A DNA stretch of 64,000 nucleotides from Frigoribacterium sp. Leaf415 (GCF_001424645.1 NZ_LMQR01000001.1:1357301-1421300); one strand, 5' to 3'. Shown: positions 49,586 through 59,482, counted from the first letter of the stretch. Numbers and translations: made by a program. Notes: generated by a model not told the origin, from the letters alone.

Positions 49586-50577
49586 GCCCCGCAGCCCCCT
49601 CGGACGAGACCGGCGTCGACGAGGCGACCCGCGCCTCCTTCGCCGAGGCGACCGCCCCCTCCGTCGACGAGTCGGCGCGCGCCTCCCGCGATGCCTTCGA
49701 CGACGGCGACGCCGACGACGGGGCGGCCGGCGTCCCGGACGCGCTGCCGCTGGCCGGGCGCAAGGCCCTGGTCACGCTGTTGACCCACCGGTTCGTGTCG
49801 CGCGCCCGGCAGCAGGAGGCCTGGGCCGGGCTGCTCGCCCACGAACCCGAGATCCGGGCGAGGCTCGACGAGCTGTTCCTCGTACTCGTCGTCGATCACG
49901 ACCACGAGGTCGCCTTCAAGCGGCAGAGCGGCGAGGACGACGTGCCCGTGCTGCTGCGCCGTGAGAAGCCCCTCTCGCGGGACGCCTCGCTGCTGATGGT
50001 CTTCGCCCGCCGCGAGCACGCCTTCACCGACGGTCTCGACGAGGCCGTCGTCATCTCGAAGGACTCCGTCGCCGAGTTCCTCGGGCGGTACCACGACGAC
50101 TCGGGCTCCGACGAGGTGCGGGCGCGTCGCCGGGTCGACGCCGCGATCGCCGCGCTCGTCGCCCGCGACCTGCTGACGGCCGAGCCCGACGACCCCGAGC
50201 TGTTCGTCGTCTCGCCCGCGATCGTTCCGCTGATGACCGCCGACCGGCTGGCGCACCTCGAGCGGGTGTACCTCGAGGCGGCGGGGGTCGAGGGCGACGT
50301 GACCGGCGAGGGCGAGGTCGAGGTCGACGCACCGGGCGACGCGCGCGCCGAGGCCGACGCCGACGCCGACGCGACGGACGACGCCGAGGACATCGCCGTC
50401 GAACCCGAGGTCGAACCCGACCCCGCCGAGGACGACGACCCCGCCGCCCAGGCCGACGACGCCCCCGAGCCCGAACCCGACCCGACCGCCGTCCCGCTCG
50501 ACCTCGACCTCGACCTCGAGCCCCCGCACGACGCCGACACGGACACCGACACCGACCCGGAAGCACCCCAGGCATGA
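49582..50577 (+). CDS. jetB: JetB/MksE-type KITE subunit (DUF4194)
   Basis: A 331-residue DUF4194 protein. The conserved core (about 50-225: ALVTLLTHRFVSRARQQEAW, LDELFLVLVVDHDHEVAFKR, VISKDSVAEFLGRYHDD) matches the MukE-like winged-helix subunit that binds the JetA kleisin. The first ~45 residues are a disordered Ala/Glu segment with two motif copies. The last ~95 residues are an extremely acidic tail (repeats of EPE, DAD, DTD), which is not part of the family core. Start and stop overlap jetA and jetC by ATGA. Confidence 0.82.
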   Translation: MSPAAPSDETGVDEATRASFAEATAPSVDESARASRDAFDDGDADDGAAGVPDALPLAGRKALVTLLTHRFVSRARQQEAWAGLLAHEPEIRARLDELFLVLVVDHDHEVAFKRQSGEDDVPVLLRREKPLSRDASLLMVFARREHAFTDGLDEAVVISKDSVAEFLGRYHDDSGSDEVRARRRVDAAIAALVARDLLTAEPDDPELFVVSPAIVPLMTADRLAHLERVYLEAAGVEGDVTGEGEVEVDAPGDARAEADADADATDDAEDIAVEPEVEPDPAEDDDPAAQADDAPEPEPDPTAVPLDLDLDLEPPHDADTDTDTDPEAPQA

Positions 50578-53500
50578 GCATCGCCGACACCTCGCCCGAC
50601 CTCGGCATGTTCCACTCGGGCCAGTACCGCATCGAGCAGGTGCAGCTGCTCAACTGGGGCAGCTACGCCGGCCTGCACCGCATGCCCGTGGGGCGCGGTG
50701 GCATCGCCATCCTCGGCCCCACCGGCCGCGGCAAGTCGACCGTGCTCGACGCGATGGCCGCGGTGATCATGCCCAACCCGCAAGAGTTCAACCGGGCCGC
50801 CCGCGACGACAGCCGTCAGCGGTCCGAGCGCACGGTCTACAGCTACGCACGCGGCAAGACCGACGAGGTGCGCGACGCCGCCTCCGACCGGACGACGACG
50901 CGGTTCCTGCGACCGCTCGGCCAGGCGTTCCCGAGCGGTGCCGCGATCACCTGGTCGACCGAGCTCGGCCAGACCGTCACGGCCGTCCGCGTCGCCTGGA
51001 TCGGCGAGGACACCGCGAGCCAGGACGACGTCACCCAGGCGAGCGTCTACCTGCTCGTGCAGGGCCGCTTCGACCTCAGCCGCCTCTCCGAGGTGACCCG
51101 CGAGGGCACGAGCCAGAACCCGCTGACCCGCGGCTCTCTCGCCCGTCTGCTCGACCCCGCCCACGACCTCGCGACCTCGTCGCAGCCCGAGCTGCGGGTG
51201 CAGCTCTGCGGTCAGCTCGGCATCGGCGGCAGCGACGAGTCGCAACTCAAGGCCCTGACCCTCCTGCGGCGGGCGCAGGCGTCCAAGGGCGTGTTCTCGA
51301 TCGACGACCTCTTCAAGCAGTTCGTGCTCGTCCAGCCGCAGGCGCTCAGCCGGTGGGAGACCACGCTCGCCACCTACCGCGAGGCGTCCGCGCTCTACGA
51401 CGTGTTCGAGACGACCCGCAAGAAGCTCGACGTGCTCGAGGGCGTGCCGACGCTCGCCGACCGGTACGAGCTCGCCGGCCGCGACGGGTCGGCCAAGCGC
51501 CGCCTGCTCGCGGACGCCGACGGGCCCAGCCGCCTGCGCGTCTGGCTGGCCGAACGCGTCGGCAGCTGGGTCAGCGGCGAGGTCGACCGCGTCACGACCG
51601 AGAAGCGCGAGCAGGGCGAACGCCGGAGGCGCGCCCAGGCGGACGAGCAGCTCGCGTTCCGGTCCCGTGAACAGGCCCTGGCGCGGATCAGCGAGCTCGG
51701 GGGCGATCCCACGCAGTCGCTCCGCGAGCACGTGGCCGCCGCCGAGGCCGAGCTCGCCGCCGTCGAGCGCACCCGCGGCCGGCTCGCCGCCGCCCTGGAC
51801 GGGACCGGCGAGTCCCTCCCCCGGAACGACGAGCAACTCGTCGCCCTCGGGCAGCGCGCCGACCGCCTCGCGGCCGACGACGCCGCGGCCCGCGCCGCGA
51901 CCGCCGACGCCCGCAGCGACCTCGCCGCCCGCATCGGCGAGACCAAGCGGGCCCTCGCCGCCCTCGAGAAGCAGAAGCGGTCGTTCGAGCAGCGCCGCAG
52001 CAACGTGCCCGACGACGCGATCGAGCGACGTCGCCGCATCGCCGAGGGGGCGGGCGTGCCGGTGTCGAGCCTGCCCTACGCCGGCGAGCTGTTCGAGGTC
52101 GCGCCCGAGCACACCGGGTGGGCCGTCGCGATCGAGCGGGTGCTCGGCGATCTCGCCACGCACCTCCTCGTCGACCGCGCGCACTTCGACGCCGTGCGCC
52201 GCTGGGTGAACGAGAACGACGTGCGCGGACGCGTCACGCTCGTGCCGGCGACCGCCGAGGCCGAGCCGACCCTCACGCCCGTCGACCACACCGTGCCCGC
52301 GATGGTGCGGCTCGACCCGGCCAGCCCGTTCCGGGGCTGGCTGCACGACGAGCTCGTCGCCGACCGGAGCGTGCTCTGCGTCGAGGGTCCCGACGACTTG
52401 GACGACCCGCGCCCGGCCGGCACCCGCGGCGCCGTCACCCGGCGGGGCCTCCGCACCGGGTCGCGCGACCGCGTGATCAAGGACGACCGGGCGACCCGCT
52501 CGTGGATCGGCCTCGACAACGCGGCACGCATCGCCGAGCTCGGCGACGAGATCGTCGACCTGGAAGCCGTGCTGGCCCGGGTCCGTGGCGAGTACGACGC
52601 GATCGAGGCCGAGGCGGCCGACCGCCGTCGCGTCGCCGACGCCGTCGCCCGGGCGAAGGAGTTCACCTGGGACGAGCTCGACACCGCCCCCGCGCAGGCG
52701 AGGCTCGACGACCTGCGCGCCCAGGTCGACCGCATCGCGGTCGAGCGTCCCGAGCTCGCGACGTTGCAGGCCGAGGCCACGCAGCACGACGACGACCGCT
52801 CCGCCGCGACGCGCCGCCTGGCCGAGATCGACCAGGTCCTCGCGCAGCTCGACGAGAAGCACGCGACGCTCGTCGACATCGAGGACGAGTTCGCGGACGC
52901 CGCCGACGCCGAGCCCCTCACCGACGACGAACGGGCACTCCTCGCGCCGCTGCCGTTCGCCGCACCCCGCGAGGCGACCGACGTCGCCCGGCTCTACCGG
53001 GACGCCGCGTCGCAGCTGCGGGCCCAGGTCGACGCGCACGACCGCGACCGGGCGAACGCCGAGTCGACGCTCGTCGTCGTCTTCGAGCGATACCTCGAAC
53101 TCGACCGCACCGCGGGCATCGACGCGACGATCGAGAGCCTGCCGTCGGTCAGGGCGATCCACCGGCAGCTCGTCGAGGACGACCTGCCGCACGCGAAGCA
53201 GCGGTGGCTCGAGAAGGCCGGCAGCGACGTGGGCGACAGCCTGCGGGCGCTGCTCGTCCAGATCGAGGAGGACGGCCACGTCATCCGCCGCGGCGTCCGC
53301 CCGATCTCGCAGGCGTTGCGGTCGATCGAGTTCCGCCAGGGCTCGACGCTCGACATCGAGCCGCGGCCGGTGTCGAACGGCGACCTGCTCGAGTTCAAGC
53401 GCACCCTGCGAGAGCACACCGGCGGGGCCGAGGGCACGTCCGAGGCACGGTCCTCGGACGGACGGTCCTCGCAGGCGCAGACCCCGGAGGCGCGGGACGC

Positions 53501-54038
53501 GTCCGAGGTCGAGCGCCGGTTCCTGAGGCTCCGCCGCGACCTCGCCCACCTCGAGGAGAAGTCGAAGGTCGGCGACGCCTGGCGACGCCGGGTGCTGGAC
53601 GCCCGCGAGCACTACCAGTTCCGGGCGATCGAGACCCGGGCCGACGGCACGCAGATCGTGCACGAGGGTGTGGCCGGCAAGTCCGGTGGCGAGGGGCAGG
53701 AGCTCATCGCGTTCGTGCTCGGGGCCGCCCTGCGGTTCCGGCTGGGCGACGGCACCGACCGGGTGCCGACCTACGCGCCGATCGTGCTCGACGAGGGCTT
53801 CGTCAAGGCCGACGCCGAGTACACCGGCCGGGCGCTGGCGGCGCTGACCTCGCTGGGCTTCCAGCTCGTGGTGGGCGCGCCGCGCGACAAGGTCAACGCG
53901 TTCGAGCAGCACGTCGAGAGCGTGGCCTACATCTCGAGCGACCCGTCGAGCCCCGAGCTGTCGCGCATCTACCCGCTGACGATCCGCCAGGCGATCGAGG
54001 TCGAGCAGCACGGCCTCGACCCGGCCGCGCTCGCCTGA
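50574..54038 (+). CDS. jetC: JetC/MksB-type SMC ATPase
   Basis: A 1154-residue SMC-like ATPase. Walker A GPTGRGKST is at 48-56. Long coiled coils cover about 270-480 and 640-900 around a hinge-like region. Near the end come the ABC signature KSGGEGQ and Walker B YAPIVLDEGFVKAD, with LVVGAPRDKV for the switch region. It should form the motor of a loop-extruding complex with JetA and JetB. A motif copy (53486) sits in a low-complexity insert (about 955-975) within the head. The gene is followed by a hairpin and then by the convergent citryl-CoA-lyase-like gene; no jetD is present. Confidence 0.87.
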   Translation: MSIADTSPDLGMFHSGQYRIEQVQLLNWGSYAGLHRMPVGRGGIAILGPTGRGKSTVLDAMAAVIMPNPQEFNRAARDDSRQRSERTVYSYARGKTDEVRDAASDRTTTRFLRPLGQAFPSGAAITWSTELGQTVTAVRVAWIGEDTASQDDVTQASVYLLVQGRFDLSRLSEVTREGTSQNPLTRGSLARLLDPAHDLATSSQPELRVQLCGQLGIGGSDESQLKALTLLRRAQASKGVFSIDDLFKQFVLVQPQALSRWETTLATYREASALYDVFETTRKKLDVLEGVPTLADRYELAGRDGSAKRRLLADADGPSRLRVWLAERVGSWVSGEVDRVTTEKREQGERRRRAQADEQLAFRSREQALARISELGGDPTQSLREHVAAAEAELAAVERTRGRLAAALDGTGESLPRNDEQLVALGQRADRLAADDAAARAATADARSDLAARIGETKRALAALEKQKRSFEQRRSNVPDDAIERRRRIAEGAGVPVSSLPYAGELFEVAPEHTGWAVAIERVLGDLATHLLVDRAHFDAVRRWVNENDVRGRVTLVPATAEAEPTLTPVDHTVPAMVRLDPASPFRGWLHDELVADRSVLCVEGPDDLDDPRPAGTRGAVTRRGLRTGSRDRVIKDDRATRSWIGLDNAARIAELGDEIVDLEAVLARVRGEYDAIEAEAADRRRVADAVARAKEFTWDELDTAPAQARLDDLRAQVDRIAVERPELATLQAEATQHDDDRSAATRRLAEIDQVLAQLDEKHATLVDIEDEFADAADAEPLTDDERALLAPLPFAAPREATDVARLYRDAASQLRAQVDAHDRDRANAESTLVVVFERYLELDRTAGIDATIESLPSVRAIHRQLVEDDLPHAKQRWLEKAGSDVGDSLRALLVQIEEDGHVIRRGVRPISQALRSIEFRQGSTLDIEPRPVSNGDLLEFKRTLREHTGGAEGTSEARSSDGRSSQAQTPEARDASEVERRFLRLRRDLAHLEEKSKVGDAWRRRVLDAREHYQFRAIETRADGTQIVHEGVAGKSGGEGQELIAFVLGAALRFRLGDGTDRVPTYAPIVLDEGFVKADAEYTGRALAALTSLGFQLVVGAPRDKVNAFEQHVESVAYISSDPSSPELSRIYPLTIRQAIEVEQHGLDPAALA

Positions 54039-54080
54039 CCCGCGGTCGACTCATCCGGGCTTCCGGGCGGGTTCGACCTT

Positions 54081-54140
54081 CCGGGCGAGTTCGGCGGACA
54101 CGGGCGTCCGCGTCGGCCCGTGTCCGCCGACCTCGCCCGG
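54081..54140. terminator. Bidirectional hairpin, GGGCGGGTTCG family
   Basis: Arms 54081-54105 and 54116-54140 pair over 25 bases with one mismatch around a 10-base loop; the left arm starts CCGGGCGAGTTCGGCGGACA. It lies between the convergent jetC and citryl-CoA-lyase-like genes. Confidence 0.85.
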
Positions 54141-54190
54141 TTCCCGGAGCGGGCCTCACCGGTGCGACCGCGGGAACGGCTGCCGGGAAC

Positions 54191-55060
54191 TCAGAGGTCG
54201 CGGGTGGCGGGGCCCGTGTAGTCGGCCAGGAAGCCCTTGGGCAGCGGACCCTTGATGCGCTGGCCCGAGCCGCGCTCCTCCCAGGCGTGGGCGAGGATGC
54301 CCACCGACCGCGACAGCACGAACAGCCCGCGGGCCAGTTCGGGTTCGATGCCGAGTTCGCCGTAGACCACGGCCGACACCCCGTCGATGTTCATCGGCAC
54401 GTTCCGGGACACCAGCACGCCTTCGACGGCGAGGGCCGCGTCGAGGTGACGCCCCTCGACCACGCCGTCGTCGCGCGCCCGCTCGACGAGGGCCAGCAGC
54501 GGGTCGCGGCGCGGGTCGCGCGGGTGGAAGCGGTGCCCGAACCCGGGCACGAACTCGCCCCGGGCCTTGTGGGCCGCGACCTCGGCGGCGGCCAGGGCGT
54601 CGAGCGGTGCACCGGTGTCGCGGTGTGAGGCGACCAGACGGTTCAGCAGCTGGACGCACTGCTGACCCGCGCCTCCGTGGGTGTCGCCCAGCACGTTGAC
54701 GCCGTTGGCGACGGCCGAGTTCAGGCCGACCCCGCAGGTGATCGCCATGCGCGCGCCGGCGATCGACGGCGCCTGCGGGCCGTGGTCGACGCTCGCGACG
54801 AGCGCGGCCTCGAGCAGCGCGGCCTGCGCCGGATCGGGCCGTTCGCCGCGCGTCATCAGCCAGACCGTCTCGACGAAGCCGAGGTTGCCGATCAGCTGCT
54901 GCACGGGGTAGCCGCGCAGCTCGATGACGCCGGGTTCGATCTTGGTGATGCCGGTCGACCACCAAGCGGTGGTCGAGGCGATCTTCGCCTCGAGCCGGAC
55001 GGTCTCGGCCTGTGCCGCGGCGAGGCGGGCCTCGAGGTCGGCTCTGTCGTCGGCGCTCAC
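54191..55060 (-). CDS. Citryl-CoA lyase / citrate-synthase-like protein
   Basis: 289 residues with a citrate synthase fold: NVLGDTHGGAGQQCVQLL and VPGFGHRFHPRDPRRDPLL keep the His-containing active-site loops (HGGA and GFGHR..DPR). At 289 residues it is shorter than a citrate synthase (about 370-430) and matches the length of stand-alone citryl-CoA lyases. It should cleave or form a citryl-CoA-like thioester. GTG at 55060 has GGAGG six bases upstream; that GGAGG is part of a dispersed motif copy. It overlaps the CoA-transferase stop (GTGA). Confidence 0.75.
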   Translation of the reverse strand: MSADDRADLEARLAAAQAETVRLEAKIASTTAWWSTGITKIEPGVIELRGYPVQQLIGNLGFVETVWLMTRGERPDPAQAALLEAALVASVDHGPQAPSIAGARMAITCGVGLNSAVANGVNVLGDTHGGAGQQCVQLLNRLVASHRDTGAPLDALAAAEVAAHKARGEFVPGFGHRFHPRDPRRDPLLALVERARDDGVVEGRHLDAALAVEGVLVSRNVPMNIDGVSAVVYGELGIEPELARGLFVLSRSVGILAHAWEERGSGQRIKGPLPKGFLADYTGPATRDL

Positions 55061-56301
55061 ACCGCGCCTCCTTCCCTGAGGTCGTGGATCTCGTCGGCGT
55101 CGAAGCCGAGCTCGGCGAGGATCTCGTCGGTGTGCTGCCCGAGCAGAGGTGGCGGCAGGGTCGGTGCCCCGGGCACGCCGTCGACGCGGATGCCGTGCCC
55201 CATCACGCGCAACGGGTCGTCGCCCTCCGCGCCGCCCGGGAAGGGCAGCTCGTGCACGAGTTCGCGGTCGCGCACCTGCGGGCTGTCGAGCATCTCGGCC
55301 ACGGTCAGCACCGCCGCGGCGGGCACGCCGGCGTCGCTCAGCAGCGCCTCCCACTCGGCGGCGCCGCGGGTGGCCAGCGCCGCCTCGATCTCGTGGGTGA
55401 GCGCGGCGCGGTGGGTCTTGCGGTCCTCGCGGGCGGCGAACCGGGCGTCGACGGCGAGGTCGGCACGACCGATCAGGGTGCAGAGCGACTCGAACTGCTC
55501 CTGCTTGTTGGCCGCGATGTTGAGCGCTCCGTCGCCGGTCGCGAACGTGCCCGAGGGAGCCGCCGTGCCGTTGTCGTTGCCGAGCGGCCGCGGCTCGGTG
55601 CCGGCGACGAGGTGGTTCGAGACGACCCAGCCCATGGCGGTCGCCGCGGTCTCGAGCATGGACACGTCGATGACCGAACCCACCCCGGTCCGCTCGCGAC
55701 CGAGCAGCGCCGACGAGATCGCGAACGCCGCCGCCAGCCCGCCGAGCGTGTCGGCGATCGGGTAACCGGCCCGCAACGGGGCCGTCTCGGGCGTGCCGGT
55801 GACGCTCATCATGCCCGAGCTGCCCTGGATGATCTGGTCGTACGCGGGCTTGCCGCGCAGCGGGCCGGTCTGCCCGAACCCCGAGATCGCCGCGTACACG
55901 AGCCGCGGGTTGATCCCCCGCAGCACGTCCCAGCCGAAGCCGAGCCGTTCGAGCACCCCGGGTCGGAAGTTCTCGAGCAGCACGTCGGCCTCGGCCACCG
56001 CCCGCCGCAGCACCTCGGCCCCGCCCGGCTTCTTCAGGTCGACCGTCAGCGACCGCTTCTGCGCGTTCTGCGCCAGGAACGAGATGCCGAGGAGGCGCTG
56101 GTTCAGTTCTGCGGACGCCCCCAGCTGGCGGGCGAGGTCGCCCCCGTGCGGCGTCTCGACCTTGATCACGTCGGCACCGAGCAGGGCGAGCTGGTACGCC
56201 GCGTAGGGGCCGGCGAGGACGTTGGTCATGTCGAGGACGCGGACGCCGTCGAGCGGTCGGGGGCGGTCGTGGGGCGGGGCGGGGTCGTGGGGCTGGGTCA
56301 C
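55057..56301 (-). CDS. CaiB/BaiF (class III) CoA-transferase
   Basis: A 414-residue class III CoA-transferase. It opens with PLDGVRVLDMTNVLAGPYAA, the family's N-terminal signature, has VDLKKPGGAEVLRRAVAEAD and the catalytic Asp region DVLLENFRPGVLERLGFGWD, and ends with VPAAAVLTVAEMLDSPQV. It moves CoA onto a carboxylic acid. Lying between a tricarboxylate transporter and a citryl-CoA-lyase-like gene, it could activate the imported acid before cleavage; this is an inference from the operon. Its stop overlaps the lyase-like gene start. Confidence 0.9.
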   Translation of the reverse strand: MTQPHDPAPPHDRPRPLDGVRVLDMTNVLAGPYAAYQLALLGADVIKVETPHGGDLARQLGASAELNQRLLGISFLAQNAQKRSLTVDLKKPGGAEVLRRAVAEADVLLENFRPGVLERLGFGWDVLRGINPRLVYAAISGFGQTGPLRGKPAYDQIIQGSSGMMSVTGTPETAPLRAGYPIADTLGGLAAAFAISSALLGRERTGVGSVIDVSMLETAATAMGWVVSNHLVAGTEPRPLGNDNGTAAPSGTFATGDGALNIAANKQEQFESLCTLIGRADLAVDARFAAREDRKTHRAALTHEIEAALATRGAAEWEALLSDAGVPAAAVLTVAEMLDSPQVRDRELVHELPFPGGAEGDDPLRVMGHGIRVDGVPGAPTLPPPLLGQHTDEILAELGFDADEIHDLREGGAV

Positions 56302-57833
56302 ACGGTCTCTCTCTGGCGGTCGGCGATCGCCTGGGCGACGGTCCTCCGGCTGCGGATCTTCTGGAAGGCGGCGCCGGCGACGGCGAGCAGGAGCACGACG
56401 TAGAGGGTCACCGAGATCGGGCTCGACACGAGGATGGCCGGGTCGCTCTCGCTGACGGCCATCGCCCGCCGGAACTCGGTCTCGGCGAGCGGGCCGAGGA
56501 TGATCGCGATGAGCATCGGTGCGACCGGCAGTCCGTAGCGGCGCATGAGGAACCCGATCAGCCCGATCACCGTGACGAGCACGAGGTCGAGGATCTTCGC
56601 GCTCGTCGCGTAGACGCCGAGCATCGCGAAGACCGAGATGCCCGCGTACAGGTAGTGGCGCGGCACCTTGAGCAGCTTGGCCCAGAGCGGGGCGAACGGC
56701 AGGTTGAGGATCAGCAGCACCACCATGCCGACGAAGAAGCTGGCGAGCAGTGCCCAGACGAGGTCGGGGGCGCGCTCGAACAGCAGGGGCCCGGGCTGCA
56801 GGCCGTACTGGCGGAACGCGGCGAGCAGGATCGCCGCCGTGGCGGAGGTCGGCAGCCCGAGCGCGAGCAGCGCGCCCATCGCCGTGCCGGCCGTGGCGTT
56901 GCCGGCGGCTTCCGGGCCGGCGACGCCCTGGATGGCACCGCGGCCGAACATCGAGTCCTTGCGGCGGGCGTCGAGTCGGCGCTCGGTGCCGTAGGCGAGG
57001 AAGGTCGGCACCTCGGCGCCGCCCACCGGGATGATGCCGAACGGGATGCCGATCGCCGTGCCGCGCAGCCAGGCCGGCGCCGCGAGGCGGAACTCGTGAC
57101 GGGACAGCCAGAGACGACCGCGCGAGGGCACGAGCGCCGTCTCGTCGGGGGTGCCTCGCTTCGCCGCGACGCTGAAGACCTCGCCGAGCGCCAGCAGACC
57201 GACGGTGATCACGACGATGTCGATGCCGTCGAACAGCTCGGGCACGCCGGCCGTGAAGCGCGAGGCGCCCGAGATGCCGTCGATGCCGACGACCGAGATC
57301 GCCAGGCCGATGCCGAGGGCGGCGAGGCCGCGCAGCACCGACTCGGTGACGACCGCCGAGATCGCCACGAAGGCGAACACCGCCAGGGCGAGGTACTCGG
57401 CCGGGCCGAACAGCGTCGCGAGCTCGGCGAGCCGTGGGGCGAAGAACACGACCAGCACCGACGCGATGATGCCGCCGATGAAGGCGCCGATCGCCGAGGT
57501 CGCGAGGGCCTGGGCGGCCCGGCCGCTCGTGGCCATCTTGTGGCCCTCGATCGTGCCGGCGATGGCCGTGCTGTTGCCCGGCGTGTTCATCAGGATGCCC
57601 GAGATCGAGTCACCGAACAGACCGCCGAAGAGCACGCCCGCGAACATGATGAAGGCGCCGATCGGGTCGAGCGAGAAGGTCACGGGCAGCAGGAGGGCGA
57701 CGGCCATGGCCGAGCCGAGGCCGGGCAGGACGCCGACGGCCGTGCCGAGCACGGCCCCGATCAGCACCCAGAGCATGTTGATCGGGGTCAGGACGGTGAG
57801 GAACCCGTCCCCGAGGTTGGCGAGCGATTCCAT
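56298..57833 (-). CDS. tctA: Tripartite tricarboxylate transporter, large membrane subunit TctA
   Basis: A 511-residue TctA permease with about 12 transmembrane helices. Characteristic segments are [20 protein letters not shown] near the N-terminus and [20 protein letters not shown] in the second half, the two inverted G-x-x-P-G repeats of the family. It forms the channel of a secondary transporter that uses a periplasmic-type binding protein. The ATG shares one base with the tctB stop (TGATG). The whole minus-strand operon has such overlaps. Confidence 0.92.
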   Translation of the reverse strand: MESLANLGDGFLTVLTPINMLWVLIGAVLGTAVGVLPGLGSAMAVALLLPVTFSLDPIGAFIMFAGVLFGGLFGDSISGILMNTPGNSTAIAGTIEGHKMATSGRAAQALATSAIGAFIGGIIASVLVVFFAPRLAELATLFGPAEYLALAVFAFVAISAVVTESVLRGLAALGIGLAISVVGIDGISGASRFTAGVPELFDGIDIVVITVGLLALGEVFSVAAKRGTPDETALVPSRGRLWLSRHEFRLAAPAWLRGTAIGIPFGIIPVGGAEVPTFLAYGTERRLDARRKDSMFGRGAIQGVAGPEAAGNATAGTAMGALLALGLPTSATAAILLAAFRQYGLQPGPLLFERAPDLVWALLASFFVGMVVLLILNLPFAPLWAKLLKVPRHYLYAGISVFAMLGVYATSAKILDLVLVTVIGLIGFLMRRYGLPVAPMLIAIILGPLAETEFRRAMAVSESDPAILVSSPISVTLYVVLLLAVAGAAFQKIRSRRTVAQAIADRQRETV

Positions 57834-58423
57834 CAGAAGATCCCCTCGAGGATGCCGGGAGGCAGGTTGAGGCCGAGTCCGGCCGAGAAGGCGAGCTGCA
57901 CGATCGACGAGATCGCCAGTGCCAGGAAGATGTCGAAGACCGGACGCTGACTGCCGAGCGACCGGGCGATGCCCCAGAACAGCACGGCTCCGGCGAGCAG
58001 CCAGCCGAGCGGCGTGAGGGCGGCGATGAACACCACCACCGTGCCGAGTGCGCCGAGCAGGGCCCGGTGGTTGCTGGTCGGGCGTCGCTCGACGGGTTCG
58101 CCGTCGAGGTCGAGGTCGTCCACGTCGCCGGGGGCGGCGGGCTGGGCGATCTCGACGGTGGCGGCCTCGGGCTTGCGCAGCACGTCGATCGCGAGCAGCA
58201 CGGCCACGATCAGCACGAGGGCCGCCACGATCGCCGGGAAGACCTGGGGCCCGGGCGAGGTGGCGGTGTCGGGCACGCGCATCGTCACCGTGCCGACGAC
58301 GAGGGCCAACCCGATGACCAGCATGAGCGCCGGCACGATCAGGCCCGTGCGTCGGCGCCAGAACCCGTCCGCGACGACGACGGCCCGGCGCGTGACCGAG
58401 ACGGTCCGGATGACGCCGCTCAC
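57833..58423 (-). CDS. tctB: Tripartite tricarboxylate transporter, small membrane subunit TctB
   Basis: A 196-residue protein with four hydrophobic segments (LIVPALMLVIGLALVVGTVT, VFPAIVAALVLIVAVLLAID, ALLGALGTVVVFIAALTPLG, FDIFLALAISSIVQLAFSAG), the order of the TctB family. The acidic linker between helix 2 and 3 (APGDVDDLDLDGEPVE) is soluble. GTG at 58423 overlaps the tctC stop (GTGA). Confidence 0.88.
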   Translation of the reverse strand: MSGVIRTVSVTRRAVVVADGFWRRRTGLIVPALMLVIGLALVVGTVTMRVPDTATSPGPQVFPAIVAALVLIVAVLLAIDVLRKPEAATVEIAQPAAPGDVDDLDLDGEPVERRPTSNHRALLGALGTVVVFIAALTPLGWLLAGAVLFWGIARSLGSQRPVFDIFLALAISSIVQLAFSAGLGLNLPPGILEGIF

Positions 58424-59424
58424 AGGCCCAGCTCCTCGATGATCGTGTTCACCCGGGCCTGGTCCTCGGCGATGAAGTCGGCGAAGTCCTCTCCGGTGAC
58501 CACCGCCGGGGCCCAGGAGTTGCGCCTCAGGGTGTCCTGCCACTCGTCGGAGGCGACCATCTCGTCGATGATCGCGACGAGTTCGTCGCGCTCGGCGTCG
58601 GTGATGTCCTTCGGGGCGACGAGACCGCGCCAGTTCGGCAGGTGCACGTCGATGCCCTGCTCGATGAACGTCGGGGCGTCGATGCCGTCGACGGGTTCCT
58701 CGGCCGAGAGCGCGAGGGCCCGCAGGTTGCCGGCCTCGATCTGGTCGCTGAACTCGTTGTAGCCGCTGACGCCGATCTCGACCGTGCCCGAGAGCAGGGC
58801 GGTCAACACCTCGCCACCGCCCGCGTAAGAGACGTAGTTGATGTCACCGGGGTCGACGCCGACCTCGCGGGCGAACAGGCCGGCGAGCAGGTGGTCGGTC
58901 CCGCCGAGCCCGCCGCCGCCGATCGGGTGGCTCTGCGGGGCCTCGCTCCAGGCCGCGACGAAGTCGTCGATCGTCTCGTAGGGCGAGTCCGCGGGGACGA
59001 TGAAGACCTCGTAGTCCTCGGCCAACTTGGCGATGGGCGTCGTGTCCGAGAGGTCGACGTCCGACCCGTTGACCGTGATCGCGCCTTCCATGACCGTGCC
59101 GGTCATCATGAGGTTCGTGGGGTCGGCACCCAGGCCGACGAACTGGCTGAGGCCGATGGTGCCGCCGGCGCCGGGCACGTTCACCACCTGCACGTTGTTG
59201 ACGATCGACGCCGCGCGAAGGGCCTGCTGCGCCTCACGGGCCGCGAGGTCCCACCCGCCGCCGGGCGCCGCGGGCGCCATCATCGTCAGCTTGGCGCGGG
59301 GGTCGGCGCCCGCCGTGCCGTCGCCGGCGTCGACGGCCGCGAAGCCGACGAGCACCGCGGTCGCGACGATGCCGACGGCCCCCGTGACGACCTTGCGCCT
59401 GTTCCTGTCGATCAGATTGCCCAC
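58420..59424 (-). CDS. tctC: Tripartite tricarboxylate transporter, extracytoplasmic binding protein TctC
   Basis: A 334-residue binding protein. An N-terminal signal or anchor (VVTGAVGIVATAVLVGFAAV) is followed by LTMMAPAAPGGGWDLAARE, the Bug/TctC substrate loop, and VVNVPGAGGTIGLSQFVG, the second ligand loop. It should capture the tri- or dicarboxylate for the TctAB membrane pair. GTG at 59424 has GGGAG seven bases upstream. It is the first gene of a five-gene operon running to 54191. Confidence 0.9.
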   Translation of the reverse strand: MGNLIDRNRRKVVTGAVGIVATAVLVGFAAVDAGDGTAGADPRAKLTMMAPAAPGGGWDLAAREAQQALRAASIVNNVQVVNVPGAGGTIGLSQFVGLGADPTNLMMTGTVMEGAITVNGSDVDLSDTTPIAKLAEDYEVFIVPADSPYETIDDFVAAWSEAPQSHPIGGGGLGGTDHLLAGLFAREVGVDPGDINYVSYAGGGEVLTALLSGTVEIGVSGYNEFSDQIEAGNLRALALSAEEPVDGIDAPTFIEQGIDVHLPNWRGLVAPKDITDAERDELVAIIDEMVASDEWQDTLRRNSWAPAVVTGEDFADFIAEDQARVNTIIEELGL

Positions 59425-59482
59425 ACGATCACTCCCTTGTGATGGTTGCAGCGGTTCGCACCGGCGATCCCACCCCGAAGGG

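Noticed and set aside
54038..54191. Possible jetD remnant
   Set aside because: All frames were looked at; the interval is almost entirely the hairpin at 54081-54140.
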